Positions 1-9,026 of a stretch of 64,000 bases of DNA are shown piece after piece (the stretch's first letter is position 1; each line of letters opens with the position of its first letter). The DNA comes from Planctomycetota bacterium (lineage in GTDB: Bacteria > Planctomycetota > J058 > J103). The stretch spans positions 248,001 to 312,000 of the forward strand of contig BPJM01000002.1 in assembly GCA_026004615.1 (NCBI GenBank), written 5' to 3'. The translations under genes were made by a program, and so were the position numbers. Below the pieces are notes generated by a model. It was not told the DNA's origin, ran no database searches, and was given only the letters and a program-made list of their open reading frames with translations.

Positions 1-200
1 AGTGTGCCATTGCCGTCCCGGTCACCCTCGCGATACAGGTTCTGCACCGTGAACAGCGTGCGCAGCGCGCTCTTCGCCGCCGCCTCGTTGGCGCCCTTGC
101 GGGCATCCAGCAGGTTGGGGATCGCGATCGCCGCGATGATGGCGATGATCGCGATCACGATCATGAGCTCGATGAGCGTGAAGCCCTTCTGGTTGCGCAT
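1..200 (-). CDS. pilA: type IV prepilin (PilA/GspG-like), 3' part outside the window
   Basis: Major or minor subunit of a type IV pilus or pseudopilus. The first 66 codons are present. A short basic leader (MRNQKG) ends at the prepilin-peptidase site and is followed by FTLIELMIVIAIIAIIAAIA, the N-methylated hydrophobic helix with the invariant Glu5 of the mature protein. The part after it (PNLLDARKGANEAAAKSALR) is the start of the alpha-1 amphipathic half. The globular head lies beyond base 1. A GAGGG motif sits 9 bases before the ATG and a GGAG abuts it. A sigma-54 promoter lies at 291-306, and the pilSR, pilBCT and pilD genes are elsewhere in the window. Whether it is the main pilin or a pseudopilin cannot be told from the N-terminus. 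Confidence 0.92.
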   Translation of the reverse strand, partial: MRNQKGFTLIELMIVIAIIAIIAAIAIPNLLDARKGANEAAAKSALRTLFTVQNLYREGDRDGNGT

Positions 201-290
201 CTCCGTTCGACCCTCCACTCCCTTCGGTTTTCGGCCGGCCCGCCGGTCCGAGCGCCGCGCTCGTACCCTCCGGCCGCTCCCCTCTCCGGT

Positions 291-306
291 TGCAAGCGTG
301 ATACCA
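291..306 (-). promoter_or_regulatory. sigma-54 (-24/-12) promoter of the prepilin gene
   Basis: The minus strand reads TGGTATCACGCTTGCA, matching the RpoN consensus TGGCAC-N5-TTGCA with the required GG-N10-GC spacing. It lies about 90 bases before the prepilin ATG, giving a predicted leader near 80 nt. pilA is RpoN/PilR-controlled in Pseudomonas and relatives, and a PilR-type activator with GAFTGA is encoded at 12004-13473. Confidence 0.8.
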
Positions 307-427
307 CGTCGTGCCGATCCTGGCAACGACAACATATATCTCATATTTCCAGTACGTTGCGACTTTCGCCGCCGTGCCGCACCCCCCGCTGCGGCCGCGC
401 GGCGCCAGCGCGAATCAGGCCGCCGAG

Positions 428-442
428 TGACATATTGTGTCA
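428..442. promoter_or_regulatory. inverted repeat TGACA-N5-TGTCA, candidate PilR activator site
   Basis: The plus strand reads TGACATATTGTGTCA, a perfect 5-bp inverted repeat with an AT-rich centre in an otherwise very GC-rich stretch. It lies about 120-150 bases upstream of the sigma-54 promoter, the usual enhancer distance, and contains GTGTC, the core reported for Pseudomonas PilR sites. A further AT-rich tract near 328-352, between enhancer and promoter, could be a bending or IHF-type site. The rest of 201-558 shows no gene. Confidence 0.5.
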
Positions 443-558
443 GGGCCTCCGACATGCGGTGGCACCCCGCTGCGGCCAGGGCTGCAGGCCTTGCGCAACA
501 GGCGGTCCCGGGCAAGCGCTCGCAGCTCTCCGTGCGCGGGCGCCGCGCTGGCGCGCAG

Positions 559-2425
559 CTAGCGCGTGCGCGGTTCGGGCGGCGGGCGGGTCGCCTGCGG
601 CTGGCCGCGCTCGACCGCGCGCTCGAGCGGGCTCGGCCGGTAGCCCAGCGCCTCCGCCCATGGGAAGCGGAACAGCACGACCGGGTGGCCGCGGATCGCC
701 AGGCGGGCAAGCGGCACCAGCCGCACACCCGCCTGCGCGAAACGGGGGCCGAGTTGCCCCATCCACCCCTCGTCGATGAGCAGGTGGGTCATGGCGCGCC
801 CTTCGCGGTGCACCAGGTCGTCCATGCGCACCGGCGGCAGCCGGCGCTCGAGGTGCGGCGCCTGCCAGCTCAGCGCGTGCGCCCAGGTGCCGATCACCCG
901 CGCACCCTCAGCCAGGGCGGCCGCCACGAACCGGTTCGCCTCGCGCAGGCTCCAGCTCGGCGTGCCGAGCACAGCGCCGAGCCGCGCGCCGCTCGCGCAC
1001 ACCGCTGCGAGCAACAGCAGCACGGCCAGGCGGGGGCGGCCCCGGGGCGTGCGCACCCGCGCGGAGCTGGCGCCGGGCGCGGCGCACCACCGCCACCGCA
1101 AGCGCCCCGCCCGCCAGCAGCCCTACCGCGGCCAGGACCGGGAAGCGCACCGCGCGCACCAGCCACCCCGGAGCCCCCGCGCCGTCTGTCCCTGCGAGCA
1201 GCGGCCAGCTCTCGGTGAGCACCGCTCCCAACGCCCAGTAGGCACCGAGCGCGGCCCACGGCAGCGCGAAGGCGAGGCGGGGCGGCGCCAGCGGTGCGCC
1301 GCCCGCGCTCAGCCGCCCGAGCCAGCCGGCCCCGAGCAGCGCCGCCGGCACCAGCAGCGGCACGAAGTAGCGGGTGGGCGGGGGTGTCGCCTGCTGGTAG
1401 CCGGGCTCATGGTAGGAGAACATCCCGAACACGATCAGCCAGCTGCCGAGCCACCCCGCCAGGGCGGCGGCGAAGGCACGCGAAGGCAGTGCCCGCATCG
1501 GTCCTGGGCCGCCCTCGCCCGCGGTCTGCGCCTGCGCTTGCGGGCGCAGCGCCCCCAGCACGCCGAGCCAGGCGAGCGCACAGACCACCGGTGCCTTGCC
1601 GGCGACGCCGCTCTGGAACGGGGCCGCGAGCAGCCGCTTGAGCACCGCCAGCGGTTGGGCGTCCCCGAAGTACAGGACCGCCTTGTGCCAGGTCAGCCAG
1701 AGCAGCTGGGGTTCGGCGAGCCATAGCACCGTGGCCGCCAGGATCGTGCCCGCGGCGAGCAGGCCGGCAGCGAAGCCGCGGCGGCGCACCGCCGCGATCC
1801 AGCCCAGCGCCAGCCCCGGCGCCGCCACCACCGCCGCCTCCTTGAGCGCCAGCGCCACCGCGCCCAGCGCCACCCAGGCGAGCGCGGCGGTGGCGAGACT
1901 CGCCACCCGCGCCCCGGCGCAGCTCCAGGCGCCCGGCGCCGCCCAGCGCCCGAGCGCTGCCGCGTGCAGCCACGCCACCCCGGCCAGGCAGGCGCACAAC
2001 GGGCCATAGACCACCGGCGTGCGGCCGTAGCCGACGAGGAGAAACGAGCTCGCCAGCAGCACGGCCGCGAAGACCGCCGCGCGCCGGCCGAACGCGGTCC
2101 ACGCCGCGCCGGCGCCGAAGATCACCAGGAGCAGACCCCAGCTCGCCGCCCAGGCGTGCGCCCGCTCGAGCGAGACCCCGCCCGCGAAGAACGGCGCGGC
2201 GGTCCAGCGGACCAGGGGCTTGTCGTACTGGGGCGGCACCGAGCTCGGCCGGCCGCGGGCGCGCTCGACCGCGGGAGCCAGGTACCACCCGGCGTCCATG
2301 ACCTCGGCGTTGCTGCGCGAGAGCTCCAGCGGCGGATCCGCGCCCAGGTGGACCAGCCGCAGCACCAGCCCCAGCACCGCGGCCAGCGCGATCAGCAGCA
2401 GCGCCGGCAGCGCCCGCTCAGCCAC
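559..2425 (-). CDS. polytopic GT-C-like membrane glycosyltransferase, copy 2, with internal frameshift
   Basis: Integral membrane protein, probably a GT39/ArnT-like transferase that uses a polyprenyl-linked sugar in surface polysaccharide assembly. After the first membrane helix comes SNAEVMDAGWYLAPAVERA, the loop that carries the acidic residues in GT-C enzymes. About ten hydrophobic segments follow and then a soluble tail. It is a tandem paralogue of the gene at 2418-4259 (shared FFAGGVSLERAHAWAAS, VVYGPL, WAHALSW and HPV.L(Y/F)RFPWAE). The frame breaks near 1040-1060: upstream codons give ...VRRARRQLRAG, and a different frame downstream continues the homology from RTPRGRPRLAV to the TAG at 559. 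The corrected length is near 620 aa. The start is the GTG at 2425, overlapping the previous stop by 8 bases. Confidence 0.72.
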
Positions 2426-4259
2426 GACCGGGATCCCCCGGCACCGGGTCCAAGGGGGGCGCTGCCGGCCGTGCACGCGCCGCCCGCTCCGCCTCTCGCT
2501 CGGCCGGCGTCGGGAGATAGCCCAGCCGCTGCTCCGCCCACGGGAAGCGATACAGCGCCACCGGATGATCGCGCACGAGCACCCGGCCCAGCGGGATCGG
2601 CGCCGCGCCCCCGCCCGCGGCGCAGAACAGCGGCAGCAGGCTCGGTGTCCACGCCACGTCGACCACCAGGTGCGTCGTCGCGAGCGAGCGCTCGGCGATC
2701 TCGCGCGCGCTATGGGGCGGCAGTACCCGCGCCACGCCCGGGTGCGACCAGCTCAGCGCGTGCGCCCACGGGCCGTAGAGCACCGCCCCCGCGCCCACCA
2801 GCTCCGCCAGGCGGGTGTTGGCATCCCGGAGCGTCCACTGGGGCCGCACCACCATGGGCACCAGGCGCGCGCCGTGCAGGCAGCCCAGCCCGAGCGCCAG
2901 GCCCAGGGCCGGCGCCGCGCCGAGCCGCAGGCGCACCCCGCCGCGCCGCCAGCTCCAGCACACCGCGCCGGCCCCCAGCAGGGCCGCGCTTCCCAGCAGT
3001 CCCTCGAAGCCGACCAGCGCCCGCAGCCACGCCGGCCCGCCGCCCGCGGGCACCAGCCACGGCCAGGCCTGCTGCCAGGCCGCACCCAGGGCCCAATAGC
3101 CGCCCGCCAACGCCCACGCGAAGAGCGGCGCCGCGGGCACCCGCCACGCGCTGCCCCCGCGGCGCACCAGCGCCACCAGCGCCCGCGCCGCCAGCACCGC
3201 CGCCGGCACCAGCGCGCCGACGAAGTGGCGCAGCGGCGGCGGACCGCCCTCCAGGTATTCGAAGGCGGCGTGGAACGCGCCCCAGCCCACCAGCCACACC
3301 GCCAGTGTCACGTCGAGCGCCCGCTCGCGCCGCGCTGCCGGCTCACCGGCGCCCCGCGGGTGCACCGCGAACGCCAGCAGCACTCCGAGCCAGGCGCCGG
3401 CACACACCAGCGGCGCCTTGGCCGCCAGCCCGCTCGCAAACGGCGCGTTGCACCACCGCTTCAGCACCGCCAGGGGCTCGTGCCCGCCGAGGTAGCTCCG
3501 CAGCTTGAGCGCGCTGATCCGGAGCAGGTGGGGATCGAGCATCCAGAGCACGAGCAGTGCGGCCGGCAGCGCCGCCGCCGCCACCAGCAGCACCCGGGCG
3601 CGCCGGCGCGCCAGCACCAGCTGTCCGGCGAGCAGCCCCGGCGCCGCCAGCACCGCGTTTTCCTTGAAGCCGAGCGCAAGCAGCGCCAGCGCGCCCCACG
3701 CGGCCGCCACCAGCGCCGGGCGGCGGCCGAGCCCGGCCGCATACAGCCACAGCACGCCGGCCAGTCCGGCCGCCAGCGGACCATAGACGACGGCGGCGCG
3801 CCCGTAGCCGACCGGCACCATGCCGATCGCCAGCAGCAGCGCCGCGAGCAGCGCCACCGCGCTGCCGTATGCGGTCCAGGCCGCGCCAGCGGCGAGCGCC
3901 ACCAGCAGCAGCCCCGCGCTCGCCGCCCAGGCGTGCGCGCGCTCGAGCGACACCCCGCCCGCGAAGAACGGTTGCGCGCTCGCGGTCAGCAGCGGCTTGC
4001 GATAATGGGACGGCACCCCCACCGGCTGGCCGCGGGCGCGGTCCACCGCCTCGGCGAGATACCACGGACCATCGGTCACCTCGCTGTTGGAGATCGACAG
4101 CGCGCGCGGCGGGTCGGCTCCGAGCGCGGCGAAGCGGAGTGCGCCCGCGAGCATGAGTACGAGTGCGAGCAGCACCAGCGCCCGGCTGGCGGGTACCTGC
4201 TCAGCGGACAAGACGGCCCGGACCTCCCCGCTGCGGCCGGCGGCAGAGCGCACCTCCAC
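2418..4259 (-). CDS. polytopic GT-C-like membrane glycosyltransferase, copy 1
   Basis: Intact 613-residue partner of the preceding tandem copy. It has an N-terminal membrane helix, then SISNSEVTDGPWYLAEA with the likely catalytic Asp/Glu, about ten further transmembrane helices, and a C-terminal soluble part ending near residue 600. The layout fits the GT39/ArnT/PMT group of lipid-phosphosugar-dependent transferases, although I do not recognise a characterised family member. It follows the initiating phosphotransferase by 18 bases and overlaps copy 2 by 8 bases, so it should be co-transcribed in the minus-strand arm of the polysaccharide locus. The GTG start is tentative because no strong ribosome-binding site sits in front of it. 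Confidence 0.75.
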   Translation of the reverse strand: MEVRSAAGRSGEVRAVLSAEQVPASRALVLLALVLMLAGALRFAALGADPPRALSISNSEVTDGPWYLAEAVDRARGQPVGVPSHYRKPLLTASAQPFFAGGVSLERAHAWAASAGLLLVALAAGAAWTAYGSAVALLAALLLAIGMVPVGYGRAAVVYGPLAAGLAGVLWLYAAGLGRRPALVAAAWGALALLALGFKENAVLAAPGLLAGQLVLARRRARVLLVAAAALPAALLVLWMLDPHLLRISALKLRSYLGGHEPLAVLKRWCNAPFASGLAAKAPLVCAGAWLGVLLAFAVHPRGAGEPAARRERALDVTLAVWLVGWGAFHAAFEYLEGGPPPLRHFVGALVPAAVLAARALVALVRRGGSAWRVPAAPLFAWALAGGYWALGAAWQQAWPWLVPAGGGPAWLRALVGFEGLLGSAALLGAGAVCWSWRRGGVRLRLGAAPALGLALGLGCLHGARLVPMVVRPQWTLRDANTRLAELVGAGAVLYGPWAHALSWSHPGVARVLPPHSAREIAERSLATTHLVVDVAWTPSLLPLFCAAGGGAAPIPLGRVLVRDHPVALYRFPWAEQRLGYLPTPAEREAERAARARPAAPPLDPVPGDPGRG

Positions 4260-4277
4260 CCCGGTGCGCCCCCATCG

Positions 4278-5840
4278 TCACGACGCGCCCCGGCCCCGCA
4301 CCACCGCCCAGACCGTGCGCACGAGGATCCACAGGTCGAGCAGCAGGCTCTGGTTGCGGATGTAGTAGACGTCGAGCCGGACCCGCTCGCCCAGGCTCGC
4401 CAGCGCACCGCGGGCGGTGACCTGCTGCAGCCCCGTCATCCCGGGCCGCACCTTGAGCCGGCGGCGCTGCCACTCGTCGTAGCGCTCGACCAGGCGCAGC
4501 TCCTCGGGGCGCGGGCCGACCAGGCTCATCTCGCCCTTGAGCACGTTCCACAGCTGCGGCAGCTCATCGAGCGAGGTGCGGCGCAGCCAGCGGCCCACGC
4601 GCGTGACCCGCGGGTCGTCGGCCAGTTTGAACACCGGTTCGGCCAGCCGCTCGAGATCCACCACCGCCTCCAGCCGCTGCTCGGCGTCCGCCACCATGGT
4701 CCGGAACTTCAGCATGCGGAACGGCCGCCCGCCCTCGCCCGCCCGCAGCTGGGCAAAGAGCACCGGACCCGGGGAGTCGCGCTTGATCAGCAGCGCGATC
4801 AGCGCCATGAGCGGGCTCAACACCACGAGGGCGGCGCTGGCCACGACCAGGTCGAAGGCGCGCTTGCACAGAAAACCCCAGCGCCGATAGCGCCGCTCGT
4901 CGATCCGGATGATGGGGACCCCTTGCACCTGCACCAGGTCGCCGGGCCGCACCAGGAGGTCGTAGGTCGGCGGCACCAGGTGCACCACCGCGCCGTGCCG
5001 CTCGGCGGCGTCGATGGCGCGCAACAGCTCGCGGTGCCGCAGCCCGTGGTCGATGATGAGCAGTTCCTCGATCCGGTGCGCGGCGAGCAGGCGGTCGAGT
5101 TCGGCCAGCGTGCCGAGCCGGGGCAGCGCGCGCACCGTCTCCACGCCCGCCGGGCGCGTGCGGGTACGCGCGGAGGAGACGAGCACCCCGACCGCACCGG
5201 AATCCGTGCCGCCCGCAGCCGGCTCTGCCGGCGGCGCCGGCTGGCTCGGCGCGGGCGCGGGCGGCGGCTGCTCCGTGCGGCCGCGGGGTGCCACCCAGCC
5301 GGTGACCTCCAGCCCGAAGGCGGGCTCGGAGACCAGCCGCTCGACCAGGTAGCTCGTCGGCTCGCCCACCACCAGCGCCCGCCGCAGGTCGAGCCCGCGC
5401 CGGTAGCGCCCGAGCCGTATCGCGTGCACCACCGCGTGGTTGAGACCGAGCAGCACCGTCGCCAGCGCGACGAAGTACCCGAAGGTCAGACGCGAGTAGC
5501 GGAACGCCTCGTGCGGCGGCTTGTGGAAGAAGGCGAGCACGAGCACCAGCCCCGTCGCCAGCAGCACCGCCGCGAAGATCGACCAGGTCTCCTCCACCCC
5601 CGAGAACAGCTTCTGCGTGCGGTACACTCCCCGCCAGCGCAACAAGAGCGGCACCAGCACGCACAGCAGCGCCGCCGCCTTGAGGTACTCGGCGAACGGC
5701 GCCACGGGCACGGATTCGAGCGCGCCGAGCTCCCAGCGGAAGCGGAGCGCCCATGCCAGCGCCATCGCCGCCAGCACCGCGACCGCATCCAGCACCACCA
5801 GCAGCGGCACCAGCCACTCGCTCGCCCGCCACCGCCTCAT
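4278..5840 (-). CDS. polyprenyl-phosphate hexose-1-phosphate transferase (WbaP/EpsE-type initiating enzyme)
   Basis: Starts repeat-unit synthesis by moving a sugar-1-phosphate from a UDP-sugar onto undecaprenyl phosphate at the inner membrane. Four or five N-terminal helices (residues 10-135) are followed by a cytosolic NAD-fold-like region (135-310), then a membrane re-entrant helix and the bacterial sugar transferase domain (about 320-520). Diagnostic motifs are KRAFDLVVA, KRDSPGPVLFAQ, RMLKFRTM, TSLDELPQLWNVLKGEMSLVGPRPE and RPGMTGLQQV. A Pro/Ala-rich insert (roughly residues 190-215) interrupts the middle domain. The ATG overlaps the upstream GT2 stop as ATGA. The first sugar (glucose, galactose or an amino sugar) cannot be read from the sequence. 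Confidence 0.9.
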   Translation of the reverse strand: MRRWRASEWLVPLLVVLDAVAVLAAMALAWALRFRWELGALESVPVAPFAEYLKAAALLCVLVPLLLRWRGVYRTQKLFSGVEETWSIFAAVLLATGLVLVLAFFHKPPHEAFRYSRLTFGYFVALATVLLGLNHAVVHAIRLGRYRRGLDLRRALVVGEPTSYLVERLVSEPAFGLEVTGWVAPRGRTEQPPPAPAPSQPAPPAEPAAGGTDSGAVGVLVSSARTRTRPAGVETVRALPRLGTLAELDRLLAAHRIEELLIIDHGLRHRELLRAIDAAERHGAVVHLVPPTYDLLVRPGDLVQVQGVPIIRIDERRYRRWGFLCKRAFDLVVASAALVVLSPLMALIALLIKRDSPGPVLFAQLRAGEGGRPFRMLKFRTMVADAEQRLEAVVDLERLAEPVFKLADDPRVTRVGRWLRRTSLDELPQLWNVLKGEMSLVGPRPEELRLVERYDEWQRRRLKVRPGMTGLQQVTARGALASLGERVRLDVYYIRNQSLLLDLWILVRTVWAVVRGRGAS

Positions 5841-7000
5841 GGGGTCTGGGCCTCCGCGCGCAGGGGGCCGCGGCTCGCCGGCGCGCCGGCCGCGCCGGGG
5901 CGGCTGTCTCCGGGCAGCGCGCCCGCCGGCAGCGGGGGCGGCGCCAGCCGCACCCGCCGCATCAGGCCCCAGGCGAGTCCCGCTCCGAGCGCGCTCGCGC
6001 GCACGAGCAGGAACAGCGGCGCCACCCCGAGCAGGCGCGGCTCGGCGCGCCCCACCCGCACGAGCAACGGGCTACCGAGCCCGAACAGACCCAGCAGCGC
6101 CGCGGCCGGCACCGCCAGCGGTGCCGCGCCGGCGCCGGCGAGTGCCGCCACCGCTGCGCCGAGCAGGCTCGCCCAGAACAGCCCCGCCAGCGCCACCTCC
6201 AGCTTGAGCCCCTGCGGGGTGTGGCTGTCGCGGAGCGCGCGCCGCGGGTGGCGCCGCAGCACCGCGACCTTCCAGTAGCCGATCTTCGCCTTCTTGCGCG
6301 CGTAAGCCCACCAGCTGTCCGCATGCCGGTGCCAGACCCGCGCCTGGGGCACGAACCGCATCCGGACGCCGAGCGCCGCGAGCCGGAAGGACAGCTCCTG
6401 GTCCTCGACCGAGGCGTCCGGGAAGGCCTCGTCGAAGCCGCCCGCCTCCTCGAACAGCCGGCGGCGGAAGGCGGCGGCGTAGGTGTCGATGAAGTCGATC
6501 CCGCCGTACTGCTCCTGGTAGCGCCGCGTGCGGTCGTAGCGGCTCTCGTACTCCAGCTGCACCAGGCGCGCGACCGGGGCGCGCTGCCGGCTCAGGTAGG
6601 CCCCTTTGGTGGCGCCGAGCCCCGGCTCGGCGAACAGCGGTGCGGTCAGGCGCTCGAGAAAGTCGGGTTCCGGCTCGCAGTCCGCGTCGGTGAACACGAT
6701 CAGCTCGCCGCGCGCCGCGCGCACCCCGCGGTTGCGGGCCGCCGCCGGGCCGGCATGGGGCTGGCGGAGCACGCGCGCGCCCGCCCGCGCCGCCGCCTCG
6801 GCGGTGCCTGCATCGGGCGAGCCGTCATCCACGACGATGACCTCGTAGCGCTCGGGCGGCAGCGTCTGCTGCCGCAGGGCGGCCACGGTCGCGCCCACGG
6901 TTCGCTCGGCGCCATGGGCCGGCACGATGACCGAGATCGCCGGGCCCGCGGGTACGGCACCGCCCGGCGCTGCCCCTGCTCCGGCTGCGGGCTCCGCCAC
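5837..7000 (-). CDS. family 2 glycosyltransferase with C-terminal membrane helices
   Basis: Inverting GT-A enzyme that adds a sugar during surface polysaccharide synthesis. The N-terminal Rossmann-like half has ISVIVPAHG, VIVVDDGSPD and the metal-binding FTDADCEP (DxD type). Further on, FPDASVEDQELSFRLAALG supplies the catalytic-base ED motif. The last third (from about residue 280) has three hydrophobic segments anchoring it to the inner membrane. The start is a GTG with AGGAG in front. It heads the minus-strand polysaccharide arm and is divergent from the GT2 at 7195. The 194-base gap between them has a GC-rich core and two weak -10-like TAGGAT/TATCC motifs but no convincing promoter. Confidence 0.88.
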   Translation of the reverse strand: MAEPAAGAGAAPGGAVPAGPAISVIVPAHGAERTVGATVAALRQQTLPPERYEVIVVDDGSPDAGTAEAAARAGARVLRQPHAGPAAARNRGVRAARGELIVFTDADCEPEPDFLERLTAPLFAEPGLGATKGAYLSRQRAPVARLVQLEYESRYDRTRRYQEQYGGIDFIDTYAAAFRRRLFEEAGGFDEAFPDASVEDQELSFRLAALGVRMRFVPQARVWHRHADSWWAYARKKAKIGYWKVAVLRRHPRRALRDSHTPQGLKLEVALAGLFWASLLGAAVAALAGAGAAPLAVPAAALLGLFGLGSPLLVRVGRAEPRLLGVAPLFLLVRASALGAGLAWGLMRRVRLAPPPLPAGALPGDSRPGAAGAPASRGPLRAEAQTP

Positions 7001-7180
7001 GCTCCTGGCCCTCCTGCGGCCCCGCGGAGCATCCTACGAGGGGCCTGCCATGGTCGCCACGGCGCGGGCAGCCGGAGCGGTGGGCTGCCGGCCGCCGCCG
7101 TCCCCTGGCATCCGGGCCCCGGGATAGGATCTCATCGGGGGGTGCGGGGTGGCGGCCGCCGCGGGCGGTCTTCGCGGGAG

Positions 7181-7192
7181 AGGAACGTTCCT
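7181..7192. promoter_or_regulatory. 12-bp perfect palindrome over the ribosome-binding site of the GT2 gene
   Basis: AGGAACGTTCCT is fully self-complementary and ends 2 bases before the ATG at 7195, overlapping the Shine-Dalgarno stretch GGGAGAGGAA (7177-7186). It could be a small operator or simply chance. There is no loop, so an RNA hairpin would be weak. Confidence 0.35.
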
Positions 7193-7194
7193 TC

Positions 7195-8139
7195 ATGGCG
7201 GACGCCGCGCGCGGAGCCCGAGCTGCCGCCCGGATCGGCGTGGTGATCGCCGCGCACGACCGGGAGCGGCTGCTCGGCCGTGCCATGCGGTCGATCTACG
7301 CGCAGAGCCTGCCGCCGGCGGCGGTCGAGCTGTGTGTGGTCGACGCCGCCTCGCGCGACCGCACGCTGGAGGTCGCGCGCGCGCGCGCGGCGGAGGCCCC
7401 GGCGGGCATGCGGGTGGTCATCGAGCACGAGCCCTCCGGCGGTGCCGCGGCGGCGCGCAACCGCGGCTGGCGGCGGCTGGAGGCGGCGGTGGTGGCGTTT
7501 CTGGACGATGACGCGGAGGCGGCGCCGGACTGGCTTCAGAGCGCACTGGCGGCGCTGGAGGCCGAGCCGCGGGCGGGCGCACTCGGGGGGCCGACGCGGC
7601 TGGGCTGGCTGGGCCCGCCGCCGCCGCGGCCGCTCGCCGAGGCGCTCGCCGCCTTCTGCGCGCTGGACTACGGCCCGCGCCGGCGGTGGCTGCGCTATCC
7701 TCGCGCGCCGATCGGCCCCAACATGGTCGTGCGGCGCCAGGCGCTGGAGCAGGCGGGCGGCTTCGATCCGGCGTTCGGGCCGGCGCCGGGCCGGGCCCTG
7801 GTCGCCGAGGAGGGGGAGCTGTGCCTGCGCTTGCAGCGAGCGGGCTACCGGGTGCTCTACGAGCCCGCCTGCCGGGTCCGCCACCTCATGGAGCCGCGCA
7901 GGGCCGAACGCAGCTATGTGCTCTGGCGGGCGGCGGTGCACGGCCGCTCGCGCTGTCTGGTCGATTACAAGCACTTCGGCGCCCGGCGGCTGGGCCACCA
8001 GCTGGTGCGCCTGGCGCGCGGCGCCCTGCGGGTGGCGCTCCGCCAGCGGCTGGGCGCGGCCGAGCAGGCCGACTTCGTCTATGGGGCGGCCTACCTGCAG
8101 ACGCTGGCCGCGCTGCTCGCCGGCGGCGCGGCGCGGTGA
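7195..8139 (+). CDS. family 2 glycosyltransferase
   Basis: 314-residue soluble GT-A enzyme opening the plus-strand arm of the polysaccharide locus. It begins with IGVVIAAHDRERLLGRAMRS, then LCVVDAASRDRT where many relatives have VDDGS, and VAFLDDDAEAAPDW, the DxD metal site. After GPNMVVRRQALEQAGGFDP, the acceptor side carries VAEEGELCLRLQRAGYRV in the position of the ED catalytic-base motif. There are no transmembrane segments, so it likely binds the membrane peripherally. It has a clear GGGAGAGGAA ribosome-binding site. A 120-base spacer without a gene separates it from the methyltransferase. Sugar specificity is not predictable. Confidence 0.86.
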   Translation: MADAARGARAAARIGVVIAAHDRERLLGRAMRSIYAQSLPPAAVELCVVDAASRDRTLEVARARAAEAPAGMRVVIEHEPSGGAAAARNRGWRRLEAAVVAFLDDDAEAAPDWLQSALAALEAEPRAGALGGPTRLGWLGPPPPRPLAEALAAFCALDYGPRRRWLRYPRAPIGPNMVVRRQALEQAGGFDPAFGPAPGRALVAEEGELCLRLQRAGYRVLYEPACRVRHLMEPRRAERSYVLWRAAVHGRSRCLVDYKHFGARRLGHQLVRLARGALRVALRQRLGAAEQADFVYGAAYLQTLAALLAGGAAR

Positions 8140-8259
8140 GCCGGCCACGGCTGGTGGTGTTCCCGCTGGCGACAGCGTCGTGATGCGCTCGGATGCTCAC
8201 ACGAGGCGAGCCAACGCGCGCCCCCCTCGCGGGGGTGCCGCCGGGGGGAGCGGCTGAGC

Positions 8260-9017
8260 GTGGGACCGGTGGGCCGGCTGGCCTGGCAGGTGCTGGGCGT
8301 GCTGCGGTTGGACCGGCGGCGGCACCGCGGCGCGGTGTTGCCGCCGGTGCACCGGCGGCCGGGAGGGCCACTGTTCCAGCACGATGAGGACTTCTTGCGC
8401 TCGGCGGTGCGCCAGGCCGAGCGGCTGGAGCGCGAGGCCGGTTTCCAGCCGGCAAGCCCGCGGTTGGACCTGGGCTGTGGGGCGGGGCGCCTGCCCGTCG
8501 GGCTGCTCGCGCATCGGGGCCCGCCCGAGACCTACCGCGGGGTAGACTGCCACCCGCGCGCCATCCGCTGGTGCCGCTGGCATCTGCAGGCACGCCATCC
8601 GGGCTTGCAGTTCGTGCTGCTCGATGTCGCCGGCCCGCGCTACAACCCCCGCGGCCGGATCGCGGAGCAGCAGGCGACGCTGCCGTTCGCGCCGGAGGCG
8701 TTCGAGATCGCGTACGCCTGCTCGGTCTTCTCGCACGTGCTGCCCCTGGGGGTGCAGCGCTATGCGCGCGAGCTGCGGCGGGTACTGCGGCCGGGGGGAG
8801 GCTGTTCTGTACGGCCTTCGTCGAGGAGGGGGTGCCGCCGGTCAGCGAGAACCCGCCGGGCTACCGGCGGCCGTGGCGGGGCCGGCTGCACTGCGTGCGC
8901 TACGAGCGCGCGTACCTCCTCGGGATCTTCGCCGAAGCGGGGCTGGAGCTGGTGCGGTTCGAGCACGGCATCGAGACCGACGGGCAGAGTGCGCTGCTGT
9001 TCGTCCGCCGGGATTGA
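8260..9017 (+). CDS. class I SAM-dependent methyltransferase, frameshifted in a G6 run
   Basis: Probable glycan or small-molecule methyltransferase of about 252 residues. The SAM site RLDLGCGAGRLPVGLL is followed by the acidic end of strand 2 (YRGVDCHPRAI), then the motif IV region FEIAYACSVFSHV and the post-motif RELRRVLRPGG. The frame breaks at the G6 run 8793-8798. Before it the protein reads ...RRVLRPGG, and one base over it continues LFCTAFVEEGVPPVSENP to the stop at 9017. An added G restores the canonical RPGGRLFCTAF, so an indel error is the simplest reading. It has a GTG start with GGGGGGAG in front. The 9-base gap to the flippase gene argues for an operon and for action on the exported glycan. 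Confidence 0.78.
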
Positions 9018-9026
9018 GGACGGGCG

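Noticed and set aside
2220..6278. 1352-codon plus-strand frame
   Set aside because: It is antisense to the GT-C-like and WbaP-type genes. Translation is Arg/Pro/Ala low complexity with no motif.
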